Shown in pieces: positions 16,719 to 24,325 of a stretch of 44,752 bases of DNA. The stretch is taken from assembly GCA_017545365.1 (NCBI GenBank), contig JAFWOP010000017.1, forward strand, positions 1 through 44,752, written 5' to 3'. This DNA comes from Bacteroidales bacterium. Its GTDB lineage: Bacteria > Bacteroidota > Bacteroidia > Bacteroidales > P3. The notes beneath the pieces are model-generated. The model worked only from the letters and a program-made list of their open reading frames with translations, made no database searches and was not told where the DNA came from. The stretch's first letter is position 1. Every line of letters begins with the position of its first letter. Position numbers and translations under genes: made by a program.

Positions 16719-18185
16719 ATGAAAAAGATTGCCTTTTTACTACTTTCTTTATGGCTGACCGTCACAGCGTTCGCCGCCGAGAAACAGTTGTCCGCTCTCT
16801 TTGGCTATTCGGCCTTCTACCTGCCCGAAAACAACCAGCCCTATGTGGAGACCTACCTCAACTTCAATGCCTGGACGCTGAACCTGGTGGCCGACGAGAC
16901 GGGGATGTACCGTGCCACCGTGGAGGTCACCCTCGTGGTTCGTAAGAACGACACAGTTGCTTATGTAAAGAAATACGAGCTCCACAGCCCCTACACCGCC
17001 AGCCCCGATGCTGACCAATTCACCTTCTTCGACCTCCAACGGTTCGCACTGGCCAACGGCATCTACGACATGGAGCTGACCCTTCGGGACAAGGCTTCCA
17101 ACCAGCCCCCATTCATCATGAACGACAAGCTGATAGTCTTCTACCAGAACCACAAACCCTCCATGTCCAACATTCAGCTGATGTCGTCCGCCACCCCCAC
17201 CGAACAGTCCAACATGCTCTCCCGCAACGGTTATGACATGGTGCCTTATATCAACGACTTCATACCTGCCGACATCACCGAGCTGCACCCTTACATCGAG
17301 GTGTACAATCTCGACAAGGAATTGGGCAACAGCGCCTACTCCATCTACCTCTCCATCCAGCAGAAGGAAACCGGTCGCCGCATACCCAGTTACGACAACT
17401 TCATCCGCCGCCATGCCGCCAGCTCTTCCGACCCGATATACACCACCATCGACATCTCCTCTCTGCCTTCGGGCAATTATGACCTGGTGGCCGAAGTGCG
17501 CAACCTGAAAGGCGAAGCCCTCATGAAGAAAACAATGTCGTTCCAACGTTCCAACCCCAACGTCACCAACGACGAGCAGGCCGAAGACTATGTTGCCAGC
17601 TCCTTCGCCGCCCTCATCACCGACCAAAAGCTGCTCAACTACTATATCAGCGCTCTCTACCCCATTGCGTCGACCCGTGAGGCATCCACGGCCGAGAAGA
17701 TTGTCAAAGGCGACAACCTCGCCGAGAAGCAGGCCTTCTTCTATCGTTTCTGGCTCAAGCGCGACATGCTGAACCCTGAAGGCAAATGGCAGGAATACCT
17801 GAAGCTGCTGCAATACGTGGACGAGCATTTCAGCTATCCCAAAACCCCCGGCTACATGACCGACCGCGGCCGCGTATACCTGCAGTATGGCCCGCCTAGT
17901 TTTGTGCGCTCTGAGAAGAACTTTGTCGGAGCCCTCCACATCAACGCTTTCGGCACCATCCACTATCTGCCTTATGAGCTTTGGCGCTACGACCTCCTCC
18001 CCAACGATTCGCCCAACCGCGTGTTCCTCTTCTGGGACGAATTCCGCAGCGGATTCTACAAACTGCTCAACTCAAACGCCCGCGGCGAAATCATCACTTC
18101 CAACTGGGAGCGTGTCCTCAGCCAGAACCAGCTGGAAGAAAACGTCCAGGGTGAGGTGGGTGTCCAATTTGAAAGAGGCTTTTAA
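16719..18185 (+). CDS. GWxTD domain-containing secreted protein
   Basis: A 488-aa protein with a signal peptide (KKIAFLLLSLWLTVTAFAA). The first ~280 residues are beta-rich and alternate like an Ig-type fold (YVETYLNFNAWTLNLV...). The C-terminal part holds the GWxTD region, seen as FFYRFWLKRDMLNPEGKWQE followed by YVDEHFSYPKTPGYMTDRGRVYLQYGPP and YELWRYD. Such proteins occur in Bacteroidota and related phyla; their function is unknown but they are exported. It is first in a five-gene plus-strand run. Confidence 0.85.
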   Translation: MKKIAFLLLSLWLTVTAFAAEKQLSALFGYSAFYLPENNQPYVETYLNFNAWTLNLVADETGMYRATVEVTLVVRKNDTVAYVKKYELHSPYTASPDADQFTFFDLQRFALANGIYDMELTLRDKASNQPPFIMNDKLIVFYQNHKPSMSNIQLMSSATPTEQSNMLSRNGYDMVPYINDFIPADITELHPYIEVYNLDKELGNSAYSIYLSIQQKETGRRIPSYDNFIRRHAASSSDPIYTTIDISSLPSGNYDLVAEVRNLKGEALMKKTMSFQRSNPNVTNDEQAEDYVASSFAALITDQKLLNYYISALYPIASTREASTAEKIVKGDNLAEKQAFFYRFWLKRDMLNPEGKWQEYLKLLQYVDEHFSYPKTPGYMTDRGRVYLQYGPPSFVRSEKNFVGALHINAFGTIHYLPYELWRYDLLPNDSPNRVFLFWDEFRSGFYKLLNSNARGEIITSNWERVLSQNQLEENVQGEVGVQFERGF

Positions 18186-18208
18186 TATCCCTACTAGCGA
18201 ATTAACTC

Positions 18209-19072
18209 TTGAAAGTTCTATCCGACATACTGTACTTCATCGTCTACCATCTGGTCCGCTACCGTCGTAAGGTGACAAGCAGCAACCTCCGCCACGCCTA
18301 CCCCGACCGCAGCGACAACGAACGCCGAACGCTGGAGAAGGCCTACTACCACCATATCTGCGACCTCATGCTGGAGGGCATCTACAACCTCTATGCCCAC
18401 CCCATGAGCATTATGAAACGCTACCGTATCGTCAACCACCACCTCGTCAACCAATACTACGAACGAGGGCAAAGCGTCATCCTCATGTCGGCCCACTACA
18501 ACAACTGGGAGTACATGATTACCTCGCTCAACTACCAGCTCATGTACCACGGCGTGGGCGTAGGCAAGCCGCTAAACGACAAGTTCGTGGCCAACTACAT
18601 CACACGCCGCCGGGGCCGCTTCGGCACCGAGATAGTCGACCAGACCAACGTAAGGCAGACCATCGAGTACTACCAGCAACACCATGTGCCAGTAGCATAT
18701 ATGATGCTCTCCGACCAGTCGCCCAACGACGTCCACAAGTGCTATTGGACCACCTTCATGCATCAGGAGACACCCTTCATCTACGGAGCCGAGTATTTCG
18801 CGCGCAAGTACGACATGCCCGTGCTCTACTACGAAGTGACCAAGATGCGCCGAGGGTATTACGAGGTTAAATTCTCCACCCTCTGCGACAAGCCCAACGA
18901 GGTGCCCCAATACAGCATCGTTGCCGACTACATCCAGCGGCTGAACCGCACCATCGACGCTGCCCCTCAGTACTGGCTCTGGTCCCACCGCCGTTGGAAA
19001 CGCACCCGCCCCGCCGATGTGCCACTCCACAACCACATCACCGACAACTCCCTCTCCAACCTAACAGCATAA
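18209..19072 (+). CDS. LpxL/HtrB-like lysophospholipid acyltransferase, N-terminally short
   Basis: A 287-aa protein of the late lipid A acyltransferase family. The catalytic HX4E motif is MSAHYNNWEYM (His96, Glu101), followed by GVGKPLNDKF, RRGRFGTEIVD, MMLSDQSPND and QYWLWSHRRWKRTRP near the end. The family adds a secondary acyl chain to lipid A (or to an aminolipid in Bacteroidota) at the inner membrane. The start is odd. The only plausible codon is TTG at 18209, two codons after an in-frame TAA, and the protein begins inside the usual 'LSDILYFIVYHLVRYRRKV' region. About 20-25 hydrophobic N-terminal residues seen in relatives are therefore missing. Either the start is genuine and short, or a frameshift separates a lost N-terminus. 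Confidence 0.82.
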   Translation: MKVLSDILYFIVYHLVRYRRKVTSSNLRHAYPDRSDNERRTLEKAYYHHICDLMLEGIYNLYAHPMSIMKRYRIVNHHLVNQYYERGQSVILMSAHYNNWEYMITSLNYQLMYHGVGVGKPLNDKFVANYITRRRGRFGTEIVDQTNVRQTIEYYQQHHVPVAYMMLSDQSPNDVHKCYWTTFMHQETPFIYGAEYFARKYDMPVLYYEVTKMRRGYYEVKFSTLCDKPNEVPQYSIVADYIQRLNRTIDAAPQYWLWSHRRWKRTRPADVPLHNHITDNSLSNLTA

Positions 19073-19084
19073 AAACACCTGACA

Positions 19085-20089
19085 ATGAGAATTGCAGTCG
19101 TCATACTCAACTGGAACGGGAAGCACATGCTCGAACAATTCCTTCCCTCCGTCACCGCCTACACCACCGGCGATGCCGAAGTGATTATTGCCGACAACGG
19201 CTCCACCGACGACTCCATCGCCTTCCTCCACGACCACTACCCCACCCTCCGCATCATACAGCTCGACAAGAACTACGGCTTCGCCGACGGCTACAACCGC
19301 GCCCTTGCCCAAGTGGATGCCGACTACTATGTGCTTCTGAACGACGATGTGGAGGTGACACCCAACTGGACCGTCCCTGTCATCGAGCAGATGGAGCGCA
19401 ACCCTCGCACCGCCATCTGCCAGCCCAAGCTGCTCATGTACGACCAGCGCGACACCTTTGAATACGCCGGCGGCGCTGGCGGCTTCATCGACAAATACGG
19501 CTACCCATTCTGCCGTGGCCGCATCTTCACCACCTTGGAGAAAGACCTCGGCCAGTACGACGACCCACGCGAGATATTCTGGGCCTCCGGTGCGGCCATG
19601 TTCGTGCGTGCCGACGTATGGAAAAAGCTGGGAGGACTGGACGGAGAATTCTTCGCCCACATGGAAGAGATAGACTTCTGCTGGCGTGCCAAGAATGCGG
19701 GCTACCGCGTCGAATACTGCCCCCTCTCAACCGTCTACCACGTAGGTGGCGGCACCCTCCCCAAATCCAACCCCCACAAGACCTATCTCAACTTCCGCAA
19801 CAACATCGCCATGCTATACAAGAACCTGCCCCAACGCCAACTGGCATGGGTGCTCGTCTGCCGCATGGTGCTGGACTACGTGGCCGCCTTCAAATTCCTC
19901 CTCGAGAAGAACCCCAAGGAATTCCAAGCCGTCGCCAAAGCCCACCGCGCCTTCTTCCAATGGAAGCCGAAACTCAAAAGCCGCCGCAACCGCGACGCCA
20001 AACCCGTCAGCTGCACCCTCAACAGCCTGCTGCTGATTCACTACTACCTGCTCCAGAAGAAACATTTTTCAAAGTATAACAACCTATAA
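19085..20089 (+). CDS. Family 2 glycosyltransferase (rhamnosyltransferase-like)
   Basis: A 334-aa GT-A enzyme: RIAVVILNWNGKHMLEQFLPS at the N-terminus, VIIADNGSTDDSIAFL (nucleotide site), DADYYVLLNDDVEVTP (DxD variant), FWASGAAMFVRADVWKKLGG and EEIDFCWRAKNAGYRVEYCP (catalytic-base region). This NDDVE/EEIDFCWR layout is typical of WbbL/rhamnosyltransferase-like enzymes that build cell-surface polysaccharide. Acceptor and sugar are unknown. It lies 12 bp after the acyltransferase and 3 bp before gltX, consistent with one transcript for envelope-glycolipid work. Confidence 0.88.
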   Translation: MRIAVVILNWNGKHMLEQFLPSVTAYTTGDAEVIIADNGSTDDSIAFLHDHYPTLRIIQLDKNYGFADGYNRALAQVDADYYVLLNDDVEVTPNWTVPVIEQMERNPRTAICQPKLLMYDQRDTFEYAGGAGGFIDKYGYPFCRGRIFTTLEKDLGQYDDPREIFWASGAAMFVRADVWKKLGGLDGEFFAHMEEIDFCWRAKNAGYRVEYCPLSTVYHVGGGTLPKSNPHKTYLNFRNNIAMLYKNLPQRQLAWVLVCRMVLDYVAAFKFLLEKNPKEFQAVAKAHRAFFQWKPKLKSRRNRDAKPVSCTLNSLLLIHYYLLQKKHFSKYNNL

Positions 20090-20092
20090 GAC

Positions 20093-21628
20093 ATGAGAAA
20101 AGTACGCGTTCGTTTTGCGCCCAGTCCCACAGGCCCGCTGCACATCGGCGGCGTCCGCACTGCATTGTACAACTACCTCTTCGCCCGTCAGAATGGCGGC
20201 GACATGATACTACGTATCGAAGACACCGACCAGACCCGATTCGTGCCGGGTGCCGAAGACTATATCATCGAAGCCCTCGACTGGCTGGGCATCAAGTTCG
20301 ACGAGGGTGTCCACCTCGGCGGCAACTACGGCCCCTACCGCCAGAGCGACCGCAAACCCATCTACCGCCAGTACGCCGACCAACTGCTCCGCGACGGCTG
20401 GGCCTACTACGCTTTCGACAAGCCCGAAACCCTCGATGCAAAACGCAAAGAATTCGAGGCTCAGAAGAAGACCTTCCAATACGACTGCAACACCCGCGGC
20501 ATGATGGAGAACAGCCTGTCGCTCCCCGCCGACGAGGTGCAGCGCCGACTGGACAGCGGCGAACCCTACGTGGTGCGCTTCAAATTCCCCGACAATATCG
20601 ACATCACCGTCCACGACCTCATCCGTGGCGACGTCACCATGAACAGCCGACTGCTCGACGACAAGGTACTCTTCAAGTCCGACGGCATGCCCACCTATCA
20701 CCTTGCCAACATCGTCGACGACCACCTGATGGAAGTCTCCCATGTCATCCGTGGCGAAGAGTGGCTGCCCTCCGCACCCCTCCACGTCATGCTATACAAG
20801 GCTTTCGGCTGGGAGGACTCCATGCCCCAGTTTGCCCACCTGCCCCTGCTGCTCAAACCCGACGGCAACGGCAAGCTGAGCAAACGCGACGGCGACCGCC
20901 TCGGCTTCCCCGTCTTCCCGCTCGACTGGCACAACCCAGAGACAGGCGAAGTATCCAGCGGCTACCGCGAACGCGGCTACCTGCCCGAGGCCGTGGTCAA
21001 CATGCTCGCCCTCCTCGGCTGGAACCCCGGCAACGACCAGGAGCTGATGACCATGGACGAGCTGATAAAGCTCTTCAGCATCGAGCATATCAGCAAGAGC
21101 GGTGCCAAGTTCAACGTTGAGAAAGCGAAGTGGTTCAACCACGAGTACCTTCAGAAGTGCTCCGACGAGCGCATCGCCGAGATGTTCCTTCCCCAACTCA
21201 AGGAACATGGCATCGACGCACCAATGGACTATGTCGTCAAAGTCTGCGGCATGATGAAGGAGCGTATCTCCTTCCCAAGCGAGCTGTGGGACCAGACCCA
21301 CTACTTCTTCGTCGCACCCACCGAATACGACCCCAAGGCCGTCGCCAAACGGTGGAAATCCGGCATGACCACCCACATGTCCAAGGTAATCGAAATCCTC
21401 AACACCGTCCCCTTTGAGTACAACGCCATCCATCAGGCTCTCCTCGAGGACTACATCAAAGGCCACGAACTCAACATGGGCCAAATCATGAACTCACTGC
21501 GTCTTGCCGTCGTCGGCACCACCGTCGGCCCCGACATGCTCACCCTCGTCATGACCATCGGCAAAGAGGAGACCATCGCCCGCGTACAGCGCGCCATCGA
21601 CACCCTAGGAGAAATAGAAAATCAATAA
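20093..21628 (+). CDS. gltX: Glutamate--tRNA ligase
   Basis: A 511-aa class I synthetase that charges tRNA-Glu. The HIGH motif is in [21 protein letters not shown]. The RIEDTDQTR motif, the [18 protein letters not shown] strand and the KMSKS equivalent [10 protein letters not shown] are intact. The C-terminal anticodon-binding domain runs from about 340. The family's usual length is 480-510, so it is complete. It is unusually embedded in an envelope-biogenesis run, starting 3 bp after the glycosyltransferase stop. Confidence 0.97.
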   Translation: MRKVRVRFAPSPTGPLHIGGVRTALYNYLFARQNGGDMILRIEDTDQTRFVPGAEDYIIEALDWLGIKFDEGVHLGGNYGPYRQSDRKPIYRQYADQLLRDGWAYYAFDKPETLDAKRKEFEAQKKTFQYDCNTRGMMENSLSLPADEVQRRLDSGEPYVVRFKFPDNIDITVHDLIRGDVTMNSRLLDDKVLFKSDGMPTYHLANIVDDHLMEVSHVIRGEEWLPSAPLHVMLYKAFGWEDSMPQFAHLPLLLKPDGNGKLSKRDGDRLGFPVFPLDWHNPETGEVSSGYRERGYLPEAVVNMLALLGWNPGNDQELMTMDELIKLFSIEHISKSGAKFNVEKAKWFNHEYLQKCSDERIAEMFLPQLKEHGIDAPMDYVVKVCGMMKERISFPSELWDQTHYFFVAPTEYDPKAVAKRWKSGMTTHMSKVIEILNTVPFEYNAIHQALLEDYIKGHELNMGQIMNSLRLAVVGTTVGPDMLTLVMTIGKEETIARVQRAIDTLGEIENQ

Positions 21629-21698
21629 TTAACAATGTTGTCCGACTAGTCTGACACGTCCGACTAGCCCAACCCCATCCAAAAAAAACAAACCCACA

Positions 21699-22502
21699 AT
21701 GGAAATCCATCAAGACCTCAACAAACCCGTCGACGACAACAGCATCGACACCATCGAAATGAAAGAAACCCAAGAGCAGCACCCCGCCAATCCCGAACCA
21801 CTGCCCCGGCCAGAAGAGAGTCCCGCAACCCAACCCACCTGCGACCACACCGAGCAAAACTGTCGCAAAGGCCATTGCCACACCTGTCTAGCAGTCCTCA
21901 ACATCCTGTTCCTCATCGGACTCGTAGTCCTCTACATCCTTCACTTCACCGGCACTGGCACCCCAAGCAAAGTCAATCCCAATGCCTCCATGCCCGTCAT
22001 CCCTGAAGACGGACAATTGAAAGTGGCCTGTGTCGACAGCGACTCCCTGCTGGCCAAATACCAGTACGCCATCGACCTGCAGGAAGAGCTCAACCGCTAT
22101 AAAGAAGCACAAGAGAAGAGCTACCAGCAGCAGATGACCCAGTTCCAGAAGGACTATCAGAACTTCCTCCAAACCGGCGAGAACATGACCCTCAGCCAGC
22201 AACAGGCCAAGGAAGCCGAGCTCAAACAGCGTGCCGAGAAACTCAGCACCCTCGAAGCCGAGCTCACCAACAAAGTCCTTCAGAAGCAGATGGACTCCAA
22301 CATCGAACTCCTCAACCGCATCTTCGCCTTCGTGCGTGAGTACAATGCCGACAACCAGCAGTTCGACATCATCCTCCGCAAGACCTTCAACGACTCCCCC
22401 ACCCTCTACATGAACCCCGCCATGGACATCACCGACGAAATCATCGAGGGCCTTAACAACGAATACAAGTCCGTCAAAGCCAAGAAGAAATCCGCAAAGT
22501 AA
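21699..22502 (+). CDS. OmpH/Skp-like protein with N-terminal cytoplasmic tail and membrane anchor
   Basis: A 267-aa protein. Residues 1-60 are acidic and Pro-rich, ending in a small Cys/His cluster (CDHTEQNCRKGHCHTC). One transmembrane helix follows (about 63-82, LNILFLIGLVVLYILHF). The rest is periplasmic: DGQLKVACVDSDSLLAKYQY is the OmpH start motif, then a long coiled coil (about 110-205, rich in Gln/Glu/Lys), and an end domain. Skp/OmpH proteins chaperone outer-membrane proteins. Here the signal peptide is replaced by an anchored tail with possible metal-binding residues. A perfect hairpin follows the stop. Confidence 0.75.
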   Translation: MEIHQDLNKPVDDNSIDTIEMKETQEQHPANPEPLPRPEESPATQPTCDHTEQNCRKGHCHTCLAVLNILFLIGLVVLYILHFTGTGTPSKVNPNASMPVIPEDGQLKVACVDSDSLLAKYQYAIDLQEELNRYKEAQEKSYQQQMTQFQKDYQNFLQTGENMTLSQQQAKEAELKQRAEKLSTLEAELTNKVLQKQMDSNIELLNRIFAFVREYNADNQQFDIILRKTFNDSPTLYMNPAMDITDEIIEGLNNEYKSVKAKKKSAK

Positions 22503-22529
22503 AACACACTGGCTTTCATCCCCAATATA

Positions 22530-22572
22530 GATTCGTACCGATTTGGAGTTGCTCTCCAAATCGGTACGAATC
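22530..22572 (+). terminator. Long perfect hairpin, probable end of the GWxTD-OmpH operon
   Basis: A 19-bp perfect inverted repeat (GATTCGTACCGATTTGGAG and its complement) encloses a 5-base loop, beginning 27 bp after the OmpH-like stop. It is followed by ATTAATAG rather than a T-run, so termination is likely but not proven. The fragment GATTCGTACGG recurs near 27821. Confidence 0.6.
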
Positions 22573-22682
22573 ATTAATAGACCAACGTACAGCCCTTCTT
22601 GTAAGCAACTCCATATGTATCGCTCACAACCTCTGTCCTCTGTCATTACGCACCGTAGACCCCATCTACTACAATAAGGCCA

Positions 22683-22902
22683 TGCTTATCTTCTATAAGC
22701 AAAGATGATGGAAAGGGGTTGAATTCACTCTTTCTAAGACAGGAAAAGGATTTGTCTGAGTTCGTTTTTGGCTATTGGAGCCTAAAACGAACTTTGGACG
22801 AGTTTAGTAGGTTATTAGAAGGAGCGAAATTGCCTTTTGAGGAGATTGAACGACAACTGCTGTAGATACTTTTGTACGATAGGTGCGAAACGGCAGTTGT
22901 CG
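22683..22902. repeat. Cluster of three further inverted repeats in a gene-free gap
   Basis: Between the OmpH-like gene and hydE (about 410 bp without a gene) there are, besides the hairpin at 22530: TGCTTAT/ATAAGCA with a 5-base loop (22683-22701); AGTTCGTTTT-GGCT / AGCC-AAAACGAACT with one T-T mismatch (22759-22793); and CGACAACTGC / GCAGTTGTCG enclosing 32 bases (22851-22902). The last lies immediately after the hydE stop and may help end that transcript. No ORF with coding character is seen here. Confidence 0.5.
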
Positions 22903-22912
22903 TCAATAATGT

Positions 22913-23947
22913 TTACTCCTTGTAGTCGCCGCGGTCGACGGTGCTTTCGAATCCAATCTTGCGGATGCGCTGCTCGGTGCAGGCGCGGCATTCGGCAGCC
23001 TCCTCGCCGGTGCATATCTTGTTGTCGTAGATGGCGTAGTCTTTGCGGTGGGTGCGTGGGGAAAGGTTGGGCATGATGACGTTGGCACCGAACTGGATGC
23101 CCAGCTCGCGCCCCTTGGGATGGAGGGTGCCGAGGGCTGTGGTGGCGGGCAGGAGCACATGGGGGTGCAAGAGCCGTATCAGCGCCAGCAGGCGCAGGGT
23201 GGTCTCCACCTTGCCGTTGGGGAAGCCTTCGAAGGGAGTGTTGTGGGTGGAGACGAAGGGACCTATGCCCACCATCTGAGGCTGGAAGGAGCGGATAAGC
23301 TGGAGGTCGGCATAGAGGGTGTCGACCGTCTGGTAGGGTGACCCCACCATGAATCCACAACCTACCTGATAGCCTATCTCCTTCAACGCCTGAAGGCAGT
23401 CCATGCGGTGCTGCCACGACATCTCGGCGGGGTGCAGCTTGGCATAGTGTTCGGGATCGGCGGTCTCGTGCCTTAGAAGGTAGCGGTTGGCACCGGCATC
23501 ATACAAGGCCTGGTAGCTTTCGCGGCTGCGCTCGCCCAACGACAGGGTGATGGCGCAGTCGGGATAGCGTTGGCGGATGGTGGCCACGATGCGGCACATG
23601 CGCTCATCGTTGAACCAGGCATCCTCGCCCCCTTGGAGCACGAAAGTGCGGAATCCGAGGGCATGGCCCGTTTCGCAGCATTCGTAGATTTCCTCCTCCG
23701 TCAGCCGGTAGCGCACCGCCTCCTTGTTGCTACGCCGCAGACCGCAATAGAGGCAGTCGTTCTTGCAATAGCTGGAGAGCTCCACCAGTCCGCGCATGAA
23801 TATCTTGTTGCCATAGACGCTGTCGGCCACCTCGCGGGCAGCATGGCGCAGGTATTCGATGCTCGCCTTGTTGTCGGTGGTGAGTATCAGCTCAAGCTCC
23901 TCGATGGTCAAATCACGACGCTCACGAATCTTGTCTATCACATTCAT
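22913..23947 (-). CDS. hydE: [FeFe] hydrogenase maturation radical SAM enzyme HydE
   Basis: A 344-aa radical SAM TIM-barrel protein. The iron-sulfur motif is LSSYCKNDCLYCGLRR (Cys61, Cys65, Cys68). Further family motifs are FVLQGGEDAWF, LSLGERSRESY, GANRYLLRHETADPEHYAKLHP, GYQVGCGFMVGSPYQT and GPFVSTHNTPF. The pattern fits HydE better than BioB or PylB. HydE helps build the diiron subcluster of [FeFe]-hydrogenase together with HydF and HydG. Neither of those nor a hydrogenase gene is in the window. It starts 15 bp after the HMA protein stop and is probably the last gene of the TonB-receptor operon. Confidence 0.9.
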   Translation of the reverse strand: MNVIDKIRERRDLTIEELELILTTDNKASIEYLRHAAREVADSVYGNKIFMRGLVELSSYCKNDCLYCGLRRSNKEAVRYRLTEEEIYECCETGHALGFRTFVLQGGEDAWFNDERMCRIVATIRQRYPDCAITLSLGERSRESYQALYDAGANRYLLRHETADPEHYAKLHPAEMSWQHRMDCLQALKEIGYQVGCGFMVGSPYQTVDTLYADLQLIRSFQPQMVGIGPFVSTHNTPFEGFPNGKVETTLRLLALIRLLHPHVLLPATTALGTLHPKGRELGIQFGANVIMPNLSPRTHRKDYAIYDNKICTGEEAAECRACTEQRIRKIGFESTVDRGDYKE

Positions 23948-23962
23948 TGCCTTCGGTCCTTT

Positions 23963-24292
23963 CTATTTTTTTCCTTTTACTTTCTCCACGGGCTTGTCGC
24001 TCACCACCTTCACCTCGTAGCCTATCTTGGCAAAAGCCGCCGTCAGTTTCTTCACGTCGGTCTTCGAAGGGTTATAGGTAATGGTGACCTGCTGTTTCTC
24101 CAGGCTGGTTTCAATATTACGCACGCCCGGCTCGAAGCGGATGTTCTCCTTGATTTTCTTTTCGCAGTTTTGGCAGTGCATCTCAGGCGTGGTGGTCACC
24201 ACCAGCACCCGCAACTCCTTGCCGCCACCGGTATTGGCCGACACTCCCATGGCTACAAACAAAGCCATCATAATTATCAAAAGACGTTTCAT
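23963..24292 (-). CDS. Secreted heavy-metal-associated (HMA) domain protein
   Basis: A 109-aa protein with a signal peptide (KRLLIIMMALFVAMGVSA) and one HMA ferredoxin-like domain. The metal-binding motif is TTPEMHCQNCEKKIKENI (MHCxxC), followed by GVRNIETSLEKQQVTITYNP and LTAAFAKIGYEVKVV. In cytosolic relatives the two Cys bind Cu(I) or another soft metal. Here it is exported, so it may hand metal to or take metal from the TonB-dependent receptor 33 bp upstream. The Lys-rich tail (KPVEKVKGKK) is unremarkable. Confidence 0.9.
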   Translation of the reverse strand: MKRLLIIMMALFVAMGVSANTGGGKELRVLVVTTTPEMHCQNCEKKIKENIRFEPGVRNIETSLEKQQVTITYNPSKTDVKKLTAAFAKIGYEVKVVSDKPVEKVKGKK

Positions 24293-24325
24293 ATCATTTA
24301 TTATTTACGAGTTACATTAATCTGT

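Noticed and set aside
16749..17963. A 404-codon open frame opposite the GWxTD gene
   Set aside because: It has the same antisense codon-bias effect. The plus-strand product has a signal peptide and family motifs.
22913..23947. Identification as biotin synthase (BioB) or PylB rather than HydE
   Set aside because: The motif block GGEDAWF, LSLGERSRESY and RHETADPEHYAKLHP fits HydE. No biotin or pyrrolysine genes are nearby.
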